Assembly (NCBI GenBank): GCA_963751425.1
Contig: CAVVUF010000001.1
Coordinates: 62,001-126,000 of the forward strand
Direction of reading: 5' to 3'
DNA length: 64,000 nt
Origin: CAVVUF01 sp963751425
GTDB lineage: Bacteria > Chloroflexota > Anaerolineae > Anaerolineales > UBA4823
A model generated the notes under the pieces. It was not told the origin of the DNA, did no database searches, and saw only the letters and a list, made by a program, of their open reading frames with translations. A program made the translations under genes and the position numbers. This document shows, piece by piece, positions 1 through 10,140 of the stretch; within the stretch, counting starts at the first letter, position 1; each line of letters begins with the position of its first letter.

Positions 1-948
1 CTCGCTGGACGAGGATCGACCGGAGATTTTTACCCTGGCGGGTGAAAGCGGCAGCGGCAAGACCACCCTCTCTCGCCTGCTCTTGCATGATCTTGACCCA
101 ACGCGAGGGAAAGTTTGTTTGAAGGGCGCGATCTGGCAACCATACAAAAGCGAACCGAGTTCAAGGAGTTCATGAAGAAGGTTCAACCGGTTTTCCAGAA
201 CCCGTTCGAAACCTTCAGCCCGCTACGCAAGGTGGACGCCTACCTGTTTGATACCGCCTTGAACTTCGGGATGGCGCCTGACCGCCGGGCTGCCGCCGAG
301 GTTGTCGATGATGCGCTCCGGAATGTGGGGTTGTCGCTGGCAGAAGTGAGCAACCGGTATCCTCACGAACTTTCCGGCGGGCAGACCCAGCGTGCCTCGG
401 TGGCGCGGGCGCTCATCTCCAAGCCCAGACTGATCCTTGCCGATGAGCCCGTCTCGATGGTCGATGCCTCGTTACGCATGGAAATCGTCAACCTGTTCCG
501 CGAGCTGCGGGACAAACAGAAGGTGAGCATCATTTACATCACCCATGACCTGGCGACGGCTTACTACATCAGCGACCGCATCGGGATCATGCTGCGCGGT
601 TATATCGTCGAATCCGGGCCGGTTGATGATGTTCTGGACCGGCCTTTCCATCCCTATACAAAGCTCCTCATCGAATCGGTACCTGAACCCGCGCCCAAAG
701 AAAGAGAGTCCTGGGCCAAGCATATCTCACTCGGAACGACCGAGGTAAAAGAGTACGGACGGGTGGGATGCAAGTTCGCGGGTCGCTGCCCGCAGGTGAT
801 GGATATCTGCCGCGAGGCGGATCCACCGGATGTGCAGGTTGACCGGCGTTTGGTGAAGTGCTACCTGTACACAGAGCACACAGGGCAGAATGCCCAAAAT
901 GGAGTAACCCAAAATGAATACAACTCACATCACCCTGAACCCGGCTGA
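1..948 (+). CDS. Oligopeptide/sugar ABC transporter ATP-binding protein (5' partial, frameshifted)
   Basis: ATPase subunit of an oligopeptide-type ABC importer; it would hydrolyse ATP on the cytoplasmic face to drive substrate uptake. The Walker A (GESGSGKTT) is read in frame 2 from base 2. The rest (Q-loop FQNPFETFSP, signature LSGGQTQR, Walker B LILADEP, switch His ITHD) is read in frame 1, so one base appears to be missing in the T-rich stretch near 113-117. The C-terminus has the Cys-containing tail (GRCPQVMDIC) typical of OppD/OppF proteins. The gene runs 35 bases into the downstream arabinofuranosidase gene, which suggests co-transcription and an arabino-oligosaccharide substrate (inference). 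The start lies outside the window. The family is certain, the substrate is not. Confidence 0.85.
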
Positions 949-2476
949 TACCTTCGCCACCATCAATCCCAATATCTACGGTCAATTCGCCGAGCACCTC
1001 GGCCGCTGCATCTACGACGGCATCTGGGTCGGCGAGGATTCACCCATCCCCAACATGGACGGCTTCCGCACCGATATCATCGCGGCCCTGCGCCGGATGA
1101 AACCTCCGGTCATCCGCTGGCCGGGCGGCTGCTTTGCCGATGATTATCACTGGCAGGATGGCATCGGCCCACGCGACCAGCGACCGCGGCGGATCAACAT
1201 CCATTGGGGCGAAGTGGTCGAAACCAACCAGGTGGGCACCCAGGAATTTATCCGCTTCTGCCGCCTGGTGGGCGCAGAACCGTACTTCTGCGGCAACGTC
1301 GGTTCGGGCACGCCGCGCGAGCTGCGTGACTGGGTTGAATACTGCAATTTTCCTGATTCCGGCCCCACCGGCTCCACCTGGGCGCAGCAGCGCGCCGCGG
1401 ATGGCAGCCCTGAACCGCTGAATGTCAATTACTGGGGCGTCGGCAACGAGAACTGGGGCTGCGGCGGCAACTTCTCTCCGGAAGATTACTGCACCGAGTT
1501 CCGGCGTTTTGCCTCCTTTGTGCGCGGCTTTGGTAAAAAACTGACGGTGATCGCCTGCGGCCCGGCCAACAACGACGTGGAGTGGACGGACCGCTTCTTC
1601 CGCAAGCTGTTCAAGGATTACTGGGTATTCAATAACATCGACGGTTTTGCCGCCCACTATTACTGCGGCACCGCCGGAACAGCCACCGAATACACCGAAG
1701 AAGAATGGTACCGGCTGCTCGAAAAAGGTCTCAAGATGGAAGAGCTGGTCATCCAGCAGCGCGCCGCCATGGATGCCTGGGACCCGCGACGCAAGATTGG
1801 CTTGATCGTCGATGAATGGGGCACCTGGCACCCGGTGGAAAAGGGCACCAACCCGGCTTTCCTCTACCAGCAGAACACCATCCGCGACGCGCTGGTGGCC
1901 GCCAACACCCTCGATATCTTCAACCGCCACGCCGATAAGGTCGTGATGTCAAACATCGCCCAGACCATCAACGTGCTCCAGGCGATGATCCTGACCGAGG
2001 GCGAGCAGATGCTGGTCACCCCGACCGGGTATGTCTATGAAATGTATGCTCCTCACCAGGGCGCGAAATCGCTGCGCGTGCGCATCGAAACCCCAGAGAT
2101 CAGCTTCAAGAAGACGAACATTCTGCAAACCACCTGGCAAAGCGCACTGCAAATGGGCGAGAAGATGGAAGGCATGATCCCGACAGTAGCTGGCAGTGCC
2201 TCGCTCAAGGACAATACCCTTTTTCTTACCCTCACCAACAGCCACGCCAACCAGTCTGCCGAAGTAACACTGGATCTACTGGGCGGAGCAAAAATTGGGG
2301 AAGCAGAAGGACAGGTTCTCTACGGCGAGATCCATTCTCACAATACATTTGCAGCACCGACACAGATCACCCCTCAGCCTTTCAACGTGCACTGTAAAGA
2401 CACTCAGCTCAACCTGGTCTTACCGGCAGCAGCAGTTGCGACAGTCAAAGTAAGTCTATTGGGTAAAAATCATTAG
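914..2476 (+). CDS. abfA: Alpha-N-arabinofuranosidase, GH51
   Basis: Intracellular retaining GH51 enzyme that removes terminal alpha-L-arabinofuranosyl residues from arabino-oligosaccharides. The 520 residues are a normal length. The TIM-barrel carries the acid/base Glu179 in GVGNENWGCGG and the nucleophile Glu301 in IVDEWGTWHP, followed by a C-terminal beta-domain. There is no signal peptide, as expected for this family. The start overlaps the end of the ABC ATPase gene, so the two are probably translated from one mRNA. A second, broken GH51 gene follows about 140 bases downstream. The family is certain; the symbol is by homology. Confidence 0.93.
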   Translation: MNTTHITLNPADTFATINPNIYGQFAEHLGRCIYDGIWVGEDSPIPNMDGFRTDIIAALRRMKPPVIRWPGGCFADDYHWQDGIGPRDQRPRRINIHWGEVVETNQVGTQEFIRFCRLVGAEPYFCGNVGSGTPRELRDWVEYCNFPDSGPTGSTWAQQRAADGSPEPLNVNYWGVGNENWGCGGNFSPEDYCTEFRRFASFVRGFGKKLTVIACGPANNDVEWTDRFFRKLFKDYWVFNNIDGFAAHYYCGTAGTATEYTEEEWYRLLEKGLKMEELVIQQRAAMDAWDPRRKIGLIVDEWGTWHPVEKGTNPAFLYQQNTIRDALVAANTLDIFNRHADKVVMSNIAQTINVLQAMILTEGEQMLVTPTGYVYEMYAPHQGAKSLRVRIETPEISFKKTNILQTTWQSALQMGEKMEGMIPTVAGSASLKDNTLFLTLTNSHANQSAEVTLDLLGGAKIGEAEGQVLYGEIHSHNTFAAPTQITPQPFNVHCKDTQLNLVLPAAAVATVKVSLLGKNH

Positions 2477-2617
2477 CAAGAAGAAGCTCACCCTTTAAAC
2501 AGAGCGCAGCCCTCGCTTTTAGCCAGCCTTCGGTATTCTTCTCGTAAACAATCTGGTCGTGTTTTACAGGCTGGAAACTGATTTTCGTAGCTTTTGCTTT
2601 CTAGAGGAGATTACATC

Positions 2618-4119
2618 ATGGAAAAGACACGCGTTGTATTTGACCCTGCCTATACGATTGCACAGGTTGACCCCCGTATCTTCGGTGGCTTTCTAGAGCA
2701 TATGGGCCGGGCTGTGTATGAAGGCGTATATGATCCAAAATCATCCCATGCCGATGAAAATGGCTTCCGCCAGGATACTTTGAGCGCGTTACGCAAGCTG
2801 CGCATGACTGCCATGCGCTACCCGGGCGGCAACTTCGCTTCCGGTTATCACTGGATGGATGGGATTGGCCCAAAGAAACAGCGGCCCACCGTGCGCGAGC
2901 TGGCCTGGCAGAGCATTGAGCCCAACCAGTTTGGCACCGATGAATTCATGAAAATGGCGTCGATGATGGACTGGACGCCGATGCTGACCGTCAACCTTGG
3001 GACGGGCACGCCCGAAGAGGCGCGCAACTGGGTTGAATACTGCAACAGCCCGGTTGGAAGTCGATATGCCGACCTGCGCGCTGAAAACGGATCAAAAGCT
3101 CCCTACCAGGTGAAGCTGTGGTGCCTGGGCAACGAGATGGATGGTCCATGGCAGTTGGGCCACGTCCCGGCTGACCAGTATGCCATCCGCGCCCAACAGG
3201 CAGCCAAGCTGATGAAAGATACTGACCCGACCATCGAAACGGTCGCTTGCGGCACCTGCGCAATTTCGCTGCCAACCTATATGGAATGGGATCGCACGGT
3301 GCTGGAGTATATGGGCACCTATGCCGATTATGTCAGCCTGCACCGTTATGTGGGCAATCCCAAGGGCAATACCGCCGACTACCTGGCCGTGACCAATTCG
3401 ATCGACCAGCAGATCGAAGAGATGGATGCCGTCTGCCGGTTTGTGCAAGCGCGCAAGTAAAAGCAAAAAACGTCACTACCTGTGCTTCGACGAGTGGAAT
3501 GTCTGGTACCGGACTCACTCTGCCGGAGCATACCAATGGCCGCGGCAAGTTCGCACCGCCTTTGATCGAAGAGCATTACAACCTGGAAGATGCCCTGGTT
3601 GTGGCAGGTTTTCTCAACAGCTTCATCCGCCACGCCGATGTTGGTCAAAATTGCCAATATCGCCCAGATTGTCAATGTCATCGCCCCGATCCTCACCCGC
3701 GGCGATGACATGCTGCTGCAGACGATCTTCTACCCATTTGCCATGTACGCCTCCCGGCGGGATGGCATCGCCACTCCTGCCCTCCGTCAGCGGGCCAGCC
3801 TACGACAGCCCCTCCTATGGGCGGGTTAACACCATCGACACCAGCGCCATCCTGGGTGACGGCGTCCTGCACCTTTTCCTGGTGAACCGCAGCACCAGCG
3901 AAAACGCCGAAATTGAGATTGACCACGGCAGCGGAAAACTTGTTTCGGTCCTATCCGCTGAAGTCATCAGCGGCTCAAGCCCAGATGTGCACAATACCTA
4001 CGAGAACCCAAACGCCGTCAGCAGCCAGCCCTTGCAGACGGTTAAGATCAGCGCTGGAAAAGCGAGTCGTCCAGCTTCCGCCGCTCTCCATCGCAGCAAT
4101 CACCTTCAGAACGGCCTGA
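2618..4119 (+). pseudogene. Second GH51 arabinofuranosidase, disrupted by several frameshifts
   Basis: Start ATG at 2618 follows a good GAGGAG ribosome site at 2604-2609. The first part is open to 3460 and holds the acid/base motif CLGNEMDGPW. The nucleophile motif CFDEWNVWYR lies in another frame near 3482-3515. The chain then continues as TLPEHTNGRGKFAPP (frame 1), IANIAQIVNVIAPIL (frame 2), SGPAYDSPSYGRVNT (frame 3) and finally VQLPPLSIAAITF (frame 1, ending at 4119). At least five single-base shifts are therefore needed to read the whole protein. All catalytic motifs are still recognisable, so this is either a very recent pseudogene or an intact gene with sequence errors. It differs clearly from the upstream GH51 and is not a simple tandem copy. 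Confidence 0.85.
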
Positions 4120-4159
4120 TTGCCTGCCAGATGAATAAGAGGAGGCTGGCTGGCCCCAA

Positions 4160-4560
4160 TCACCTCCGCCCTCTCGGGGCAATATATGAACGGGCAGCTT
4201 TTCCCTTAATGCTCAAGGCCGAGTAAATTTCTTTCAGGAAGTGGCTGGGACGGGTGGCGAGCAGCTGCGTGGTGGTAAAACCCGTTTGCCGAGCGACGCT
4301 GCTCCCAGGCTGAAAGTGGAGCGGATAGGGTACGGCATAATTGCCCTTTTCGATATTGTATGCGACGATAATCATCCGCCCGGTGGGTTTCAGATAAGCA
4401 GACAGGCGGCAGCGCGAGGGGATGACGCATAATCGGCTTTCAGGTAGTGCACAGGCACCTGCGGAAAAAGCGCCCTCATCTGTATTTCCTGCGCCTGCAA
4501 GGCAGATCCGTCCCGGTCGATGGAGTAAATTGTGCCGGTTGGCTGGACCAGCTCGGGCCG
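4160..4560 (-). pseudogene. Remnant of a class I SAM-dependent methyltransferase
   Basis: Two pieces of one methyltransferase can be read on the minus strand in different frames. The first (about 4560-4425) reads ARPELVQPTGTIYSIDRD and then VPVHYLKADY, resembling the strand 1-2 region of a Rossmann methyltransferase. The second (about 4410-4205) reads AYLKPTGRMIIVAYN, NYAVPYPLHF and FLKEIYSALSI, the usual C-terminal half. The segment that normally joins them, about 30-40 residues, is missing. The N-terminal glycine-rich SAM loop is also not intact. It lies between the broken GH51 gene and the ion-channel gene, convergent with the former. Judged non-functional. Confidence 0.6.
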
Positions 4561-4615
4561 CGCCAGCGCTTGCCGCCGCGCACGACAGCAAGCGCAAGCC
4601 CTACCCGCCGTCTCA

Positions 4616-6522
4616 TCAGATAAAATATGCTATCGTCGCCCCGAATAAAATCACATAACCAATCGGGTAGACCCAATCCGCCACCCGGTCGATGCGCTCG
4701 GCTTTTTTCAGCTGGTCCTTGTTTTCCAGCCATTTCAGGTACACGTTGTAGACCACCACCAGCGAATTGACGATGAAAGTGATCGCCATGATGGCATCCA
4801 GGAAGGTCATGATAGCCCATGCGGGGGTACTCTTCGGCCAGGCTCCAGCTGAAGGCGATGAAGAGCAGCACGTTGCCGGAAGCTACTTCGATGCGCCGGG
4901 TGAAATCCTTCAGTAAGAAGGTGATGAACGAGATCACGATGATCAGCAGGATGGGGATAAAGATGCGGAAAATGTAGTACATCTTGTAGCGCGGCGCCGA
5001 CCAGTGGAAGGTGAAGCGTGAGGTCGGGAAAATCCGGCTGGAGATCACACTGCTTACCGAGGTATCGAAATCTGTCAGGATGAACTCGTCTTCGCCGTTC
5101 TCGGGATCGATCTCGCTGAAACCCTCCATCGGCACCATCACATAGCGATCTTCCGGATAGAGCATGTCGACGTGGATGTAAAACTCTTCCGTGTCGAACG
5201 GATAGGGTTTAAAGTCGAAATTGAGCTGGAAATTGGTGGAAAAGCGCTCATTGTAATTGACGCTGCCGTTTGGCATGATTTCCACCAACCGGCTGAGCGA
5301 CCAGCGGTTGCCCTGTTGGTTGAAGAAGGTGTAAGCCGGCCAGTCACCGCCGGTCTCTTTCAGGAAATCGCTGAAGCTGGTGTCGGTGTATTCCTTCACC
5401 TGGCAGTTGCACTCGTCCGGGCTGAAAGCCAGCCGCGGATCCTGCCAGCCCATCTTGATCGTGCCGACCGCGGTCATGATCTCGTTCTGCTGATCGATGG
5501 CGACGATCTGCTGCAGCTTAATCCCGGTTTGAACTATTATGGGCAGGCGTAAGACAGTGGTGCTGTTAGGCTCGCCACTGCCGGGCCTCACCTGAGGCGC
5601 ATCCACGCCGGCCAGCAGGCGGAAATCGCCGCTGGTTTGCTGGCCGTTCGCAGCAAAGGCAACGATGGACAGGGTATACGCTTCGCCGCCCTCCGGGAAG
5701 ACGTAATCCAGGCTGGTCTGGGAGGCGGTTCCCTGCAGGTTGGCGACGCGCACCGGCTTGCCGGCGTAATCGCGCAGCACCAGCACCGGTTTCAAGTCGC
5801 CGCTGGTGGCTTCAACGAAGAAGGTCAGCTCCTCACCAGGGTCGAAGTCGTACAGTGCCAGGGTAATAGCCGGCTTTTCAGTGCTCAGGCTGGCGGTATA
5901 TTCCTGGATGCGCCCAGGTGTTCCCAGCACCTGCTCATCCTGCACGGCGATCTGCGCGCCGTTGGCGATGGCGCTGCCATCCAGGACAGCGGGGTTATCA
6001 AACCCCAGCAGCAAGCGGTAATTGCCGAAGGTCAGCACGCCGGCGGCGGCGAGTGCGCTCGGTACCCCCAGGTAATAATCGCCATCTTCGGGGACGACGA
6101 ACTCCAGCGCAGCGCTGTGACCGGGGCCGCTGTCGTCATCCCAGGCCAGGAAGGTTTTGTCGTTCAGCGCCGGCAGCTCGACGAGGGGCTGCTCGGAGTG
6201 ACAAAACCAGCTGCTTCACTTCAGCCCTGTAGGTGGCGATCAGCTCGGGCAGGTCGACCTTGGTAGAGACCAGCGACAGGCCGGGGTCCAGGTTGCCGGA
6301 GGTGTTCTGTGCTAAGGCGACCAAGGTCTGCCCCTGCTGAAGGTCTTGGAGAAGAAACGTGTCGATCTCGTTGAGGTTGATCTTGCCCTGGAATTCCTGA
6401 ACGGGAGGCGTATCCTGGGCATAACCAATAGATGCTGGGATGATTTGCAGCAGGCTGGCGGCGATGAATGCTGCCAGGATGATGATTGAGAAAGAACGGG
6501 ACGGAACCAGGCGAGAGGGCAT
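4616..6522 (-). CDS. Pentameric ligand-gated ion channel homologue with N-terminal extra domains (frameshifted)
   Basis: Bacterial relative of Cys-loop receptors. Start ATG at 6522 follows AAAGGAA. A signal peptide (SIIILAAFIAASLLQIIPASIGYAQ) leads into two or three beta-sandwich repeats resembling pre-peptidase C-terminal (PPC) domains (FLAWDDDSGPGH; EFVVPEDGDYYLG). A ligand-binding domain follows with the Pro-loop FKPYPFDTEEFYIHVDMLYP. TM1 is YIFRIFIPILLIIVISFITF, TM2 RRIEVASGNVLLFIAFSW, the TM2-TM3 turn EEYPRMGY, then TM3 and a final TM4 near VYPIGYVILFGATIAYFI. One frameshift near 6200 separates the first PPC half from the rest. A second near 4815 separates TM2 from TM3. The total is about 635 residues, far longer than GLIC or ELIC (about 320). 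Family assignment is strong; ligand and ion selectivity cannot be read. Confidence 0.82.
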
Positions 6523-6902
6523 ATAAGTTTCCTTTACAATTAGCACCGAAAAGTCTTGATAACCCCTCGGTTTAAAAATATTATTCCAATGGGTCTACCC
6601 CATGGAGTGTGTTCACCTTGAATGGATGATATATATTTTTCCCGCCTAAAAAAACCACCTAAAGGAGGGTTAAGGGTGGGATTAAGGAGGGATTGATATT
6701 AAAACCGAAATTCAACGTCGAATCAATCCGACCAACAAATTCACATCAAGGAGTGATGATTATAACAATCTTTTCTTAAGTTTAGCAAATTTTCCTCCGT
6801 TGTGCATCCTTTTTTGTGGTCCACTTTCATAAAATCGGACCTGTGCTTCTTTTCATAATTTGCTCATTCTGTCATTGCGCCCGGCTTTCCCTTCTGTTTT
6901 AG

Positions 6903-6947
6903 TATAATATCCCCTATCAGGACCTCAAAACTTATTCAAAGGAAAAC
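6903..6947 (+). promoter_or_regulatory. Promoter -10 and ribosome site for the alpha-glucosidase gene
   Basis: A perfect TATAAT lies at 6903-6908 and AAAGGAAAA at 6939-6947, just before the ATG at 6951. No good -35 sits 17 bases upstream (TTGCGC at 6875-6880 is 22 bases away). The rest of the 400-base gap 6547-6950, between the divergent channel gene and this gene, is AT-rich and holds G-rich purine runs around 6660-6700. Nothing else recognisable was seen there. Confidence 0.45.
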
Positions 6948-6950
6948 CCC

Positions 6951-8645
6951 ATGCAAAAAAAATGGTGGAAAGAAAGCGTTGTTTACCAGGTTTACCCACG
7001 CAGCTTTTACGACAGCAACGGCGACGGCATCGGCGACCTGCGCGGCATCATTCAGAAACTCGATTACCTCAAGGAGCTGGGGGTCGATGTGGTCTGGCTC
7101 TCACCCGTTTACCGCTCTCCCAACGATGATAACGGCTATGATATCAGCGACTACCAGGATATCATGCTCGAGTTTGGCACCCTGGCCGATTGGGAAGAGA
7201 TGTTGGAAGGCATGCACCAGCGCGGCATCAACCTGGTGATGGACCTGGTGGTCAACCATACCTCCGACGAGCATCCCTGGTTTGTTGAAGCGCGCAAGTC
7301 GAAGGATAATCCCTACCGAGACTATTACATCTGGCGCCCCCCTGTCAATGGAGGCGAGCCCAATAACTGGAAGAGCCATTTCAGCGGTTCTGCCTGGCAG
7401 CTTGACTCACTCACCGGAGAATATTACCTGCATCTCTTCTCCAAGAAGCAGCCCGATCTGAACTGGGAGAACCCCAAAGTGCGCCAGGAAGTCTACCGCA
7501 TGATGCACTGGTGGCTGAAAAAGGGCGTGGATGGCTTCCGGATGGACGTGATCAACATGATCTCCAAGGTGCCGGGGCTGCCAGATGCGCCCTCCCCTGC
7601 CGGCGAGCGCTATGTTTACGGCGGGCAGTTCTTCTGCAACGGTCCACGCATGCTCGAGTTCTTTGCTGAGATGAAGCAGGAGGTGCTCTCAAAATATGAT
7701 ATTCTCACGGTCGGTGAGACCCCCGGCGTCACCACCCAGAATGCCATTGACATTACAAATGAAGAAACCGGCGCACTGAACATGGTGTTCCAGTTCGAGC
7801 ATATGGGTCTCGATGCGGCTCCGGGCGGCTCCTCCCGTGAAAGCATTGCGAAATGGAAGCTCGCTGACCTGAAAAAGCTCATCACCCGCTGGCAGAAAGA
7901 CCTGGAAGGCAAAGGCTGGAACAGCAACTATTTGAACAACCACGACCAGCCCCGCCAGGTTTCTCGTTTTGGCAATGACGGTGAGTACCGAGTGGAATCA
8001 GCCAAGCTGCTGGGTACCTTCCTGCACATGCTGCAGGGTACGCCCTATATTTACCAGGGCGAAGAATTGGGCATGACCAACGTGGCCTTCAACTCTATCA
8101 CCGATTATCGAGACATCGAGAGCCTCAACCTGTACCACGCGCTGGTCGATGAAAAAGGCCTTGACCCCAAAGAGGTCCTGAAGCTGATCCACGCCAAGGG
8201 GCGCGATAATGCCCGCACCCCCATGCAGTGGGATGCCTCTGCGCAAGCCGGCTTCACGAGCGGCGTTCCCTGGATCAAGGTCAATCCCAACTATCCCCAG
8301 ATCAATGCGGCACAGGCTCTAGAGGACCCTGATTCCATTTTCTATTACTATCAAGAGCTGATCCAGCTTCGTAAAACCATTCCCGCAGTCGTGTATGGGA
8401 GTTACGAGCTGATCTTGCCAGAGCACGCGCAAATCTATGCCTTCACCCGCACCCTGGCTAACGATCGACTCCTGGTGGTGTTGAATTTCAGCACTCAGCC
8501 CGCGGATTTTGAGCTGCCCGGTGAAATCGCAGCGGGAAAAGCGCGCTTGCTAATCGCCAACTACACCGTCACTGCCGAAGAGAGTGGACGCCGCTTCACA
8601 CTGCGTCCCTATGAAGCGCGTGTTTACCACCTCAAGGTGCAGTAG
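6951..8645 (+). CDS. Alpha-glucosidase / oligo-1,6-glucosidase, GH13
   Basis: Cytoplasmic GH13 enzyme releasing glucose from short alpha-glucosides. The 564 residues are the usual length for the oligo-1,6-glucosidase/maltase subfamily. The N-terminus WWKESVVYQVYPRSF is typical. Region I is DLVVNHTSDEHPWF, the nucleophile is Asp199 in GFRMDVINM, the acid/base Glu256 in TVGETPGV, and the third acid Asp332 in LNNHDQPR. Val directly after the nucleophile is the residue linked to alpha-1,6 (isomaltose-type) preference in this subfamily, so oligo-1,6-glucosidase is favoured over maltase; this last step is inference. It stands alone as a single-gene unit facing the RidA gene. Confidence 0.93.
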   Translation: MQKKWWKESVVYQVYPRSFYDSNGDGIGDLRGIIQKLDYLKELGVDVVWLSPVYRSPNDDNGYDISDYQDIMLEFGTLADWEEMLEGMHQRGINLVMDLVVNHTSDEHPWFVEARKSKDNPYRDYYIWRPPVNGGEPNNWKSHFSGSAWQLDSLTGEYYLHLFSKKQPDLNWENPKVRQEVYRMMHWWLKKGVDGFRMDVINMISKVPGLPDAPSPAGERYVYGGQFFCNGPRMLEFFAEMKQEVLSKYDILTVGETPGVTTQNAIDITNEETGALNMVFQFEHMGLDAAPGGSSRESIAKWKLADLKKLITRWQKDLEGKGWNSNYLNNHDQPRQVSRFGNDGEYRVESAKLLGTFLHMLQGTPYIYQGEELGMTNVAFNSITDYRDIESLNLYHALVDEKGLDPKEVLKLIHAKGRDNARTPMQWDASAQAGFTSGVPWIKVNPNYPQINAAQALEDPDSIFYYYQELIQLRKTIPAVVYGSYELILPEHAQIYAFTRTLANDRLLVVLNFSTQPADFELPGEIAAGKARLLIANYTVTAEESGRRFTLRPYEARVYHLKVQ

Positions 8646-8651
8646 AACGAT

Positions 8652-8694
8652 TTTTTGGACAGCCTGCTTACTTTTGCAGGCTGTCCCCAAAAAT
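8652..8694. terminator. Long inverted repeat between convergent genes, probable bidirectional terminator
   Basis: GGACAGCCTGC (8657-8667) and GCAGGCTGTCC (8676-8686) form a perfect 11-bp stem with an 8-base loop, flanked by a T-run on the left and an A-run on the right that extend the pairing. It sits between the ends of the alpha-glucosidase and RidA genes. The T-run is on the 5' rather than the 3' side, so it is not a textbook intrinsic terminator. Confidence 0.45.
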
Positions 8695-9090
8695 TTATTC
8701 TTTTGTAACCGCTGTCAAATTCATGGTTAACAATACACCCGGCTTGGGCAGCTCATTCACCCCGATGACCGTTCTGGCGGGTCGATGATTTCCCATGATT
8801 TCAATGTAGGCCCGGTTCATCTCGTCAAAACCATGCATGTCTTTGAGAAATACATTGACATGCACGACATGCTCCAAGTCGGAGGCCGCAAATTCCAGCA
8901 TGATTTGAAATGATGCAAGGATCTGCCTGGTTTGTGAATACACATCCGCCCCTGCAAGCAGCCCAGAGACCGGATTAACGCCAGCAGTTCCTCCGATGGA
9001 AATGAATTGACCGACTTTCGCAATATGACTGTATGGACCGATGGGGATGGGCGTGTTGGCAGGGGTAGAAGTTTCGACTTTGGGTGACAT
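8695..9090 (-). CDS. RidA family (YjgF/UK114) enamine/imine deaminase
   Basis: Small cytoplasmic protein of the RidA/YjgF family, whose typical members hydrolyse reactive 2-aminoacrylate and related enamines formed by PLP enzymes. The 131 residues match the family length. The substrate-binding Arg lies in RPARTVIGVNELPKPG near the C-terminus, followed by the conserved TMNLTAV strand; the N-terminus has the usual PIGPYSH motif. The retained Arg suggests true deaminase activity. No clear operon partner: it converges with the glucosidase gene and diverges from the hydrolase gene at 9256. Confidence 0.9.
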   Translation of the reverse strand: MSPKVETSTPANTPIPIGPYSHIAKVGQFISIGGTAGVNPVSGLLAGADVYSQTRQILASFQIMLEFAASDLEHVVHVNVFLKDMHGFDEMNRAYIEIMGNHRPARTVIGVNELPKPGVLLTMNLTAVTKE

Positions 9091-9255
9091 ATACCTTTCC
9101 TTTCCTGCTTGAATTTTACCTGGACTTACCCAAAAGCATCTAGATTACACTTACTCACTTTCCAACCCCGTTTCTTTGGAGCTGGCCAAGGTAGGCAGCC
9201 TGGAGGCTTTACGCATCCTCACTTACGATTGAACATCTGTGGTATAAAATGGATT

Positions 9256-10005
9256 ATGAAATCCCTCACCAAAACATCTCACGTCAATACTTCACCCACA
9301 AACCAATCCATTGCCAGACTGGCTGTCGAAACCGTTCGTGTGAAGCTCTCGGCAGGCGCAGTCGATGTAGATATCTATTGGCCGGACACTGCCGTTCCAG
9401 TACCATTGGTGATCGTCGCCCATGGGTTCTTCCGGCACCGCCACAACATGTCTGCCTGGGGGCAGCACCTCGCTAGAGAGGGCTTCGTGGCTGCAGTCCC
9501 GGATCTGCCGGCATGGTCGGATCATGCCCGCAATGGCCGTTTCATCTCCGAGCTGCAAGCATATCTTTGCGCGGTCGAGTCCTGGAGGCAACGTGTCGAT
9601 CCGGCCCAGGTGGGGCTGATTGGATTCTCTGCGGGCGGGCTAGCTACTCTGCTGTCGGCCGCCGACAATCCAGGCCTAACCATCTGGATCGGGCTCGATC
9701 CGGTCGACTGGAACAGCATCGGAGCGAAGGCAGCCCCCTTGGTCTGCTGCCGTGCCGTTGTGCTTACCGCCGAACCCTCCTCCTGCAACGCGCACGGAAA
9801 TGCTAACAGCATCATCGCCGCCTTGCCCCACTGCGAGCATTTCAAAGTCGCTGGCGCGGTGCATGTGGACGCAGAGTGGCCTACTGACTGGATGGCCGAA
9901 ATCGTTTGCGGTCGCTCGACAGAAGAGAAGCGCAGTGAGTTTCACAGGCGCGTGACCGCGGCTCTTCATGAATCTCTGCCGATTTACCCATCGATTAAGG
10001 GATAA
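9256..10005 (+). CDS. Alpha/beta hydrolase (dienelactone-hydrolase-like)
   Basis: Probable serine hydrolase of the alpha/beta fold. From the ATG at 9256 it is 249 residues. An oxyanion region HGFFRHRHNMSAWGQHLA is followed by the nucleophile elbow GFSAGG, an acidic stretch near GLDPVDW and a late GAVHVDAEWP carrying the likely catalytic His. It has no signal peptide. An upstream TTG-type start at 9109 would add 49 residues unlike the family and is not favoured. The substrate is unknown. The region 9091-9255 also serves the divergent RidA gene. Confidence 0.72.
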   Translation: MKSLTKTSHVNTSPTNQSIARLAVETVRVKLSAGAVDVDIYWPDTAVPVPLVIVAHGFFRHRHNMSAWGQHLAREGFVAAVPDLPAWSDHARNGRFISELQAYLCAVESWRQRVDPAQVGLIGFSAGGLATLLSAADNPGLTIWIGLDPVDWNSIGAKAAPLVCCRAVVLTAEPSSCNAHGNANSIIAALPHCEHFKVAGAVHVDAEWPTDWMAEIVCGRSTEEKRSEFHRRVTAALHESLPIYPSIKG

Positions 10006-10024
10006 ATATTTACAATATTCCCTA

Positions 10025-10053
10025 TTGAATCAAAAATGAATATTGTGTATTAT
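10025..10053 (+). promoter_or_regulatory. Promoter upstream of secreted protein gene 10191
   Basis: TTGAAT (10025-10030) and TATTAT (10048-10053) are 17 bases apart, close to the sigma-70-type consensus. Transcription would begin about 130 bases before the downstream start codon, leaving a long leader that contains the hairpin at 10141-10165. Confidence 0.5.
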
Positions 10054-10140
10054 ATACCTGGAGCTAAGATTTCTTTGCAGCTTGCATCGCACGCGGAACC
10101 AGCCTGATGCTACGGTTGGCAGCCAAGGTACCTTCATCAA

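Noticed and set aside
1040..1930. Long minus-strand open frame inside the GH51 gene
   Set aside because: Antisense to a clear enzyme with catalytic motifs; the translation has no family features and reflects GC-rich codon use.
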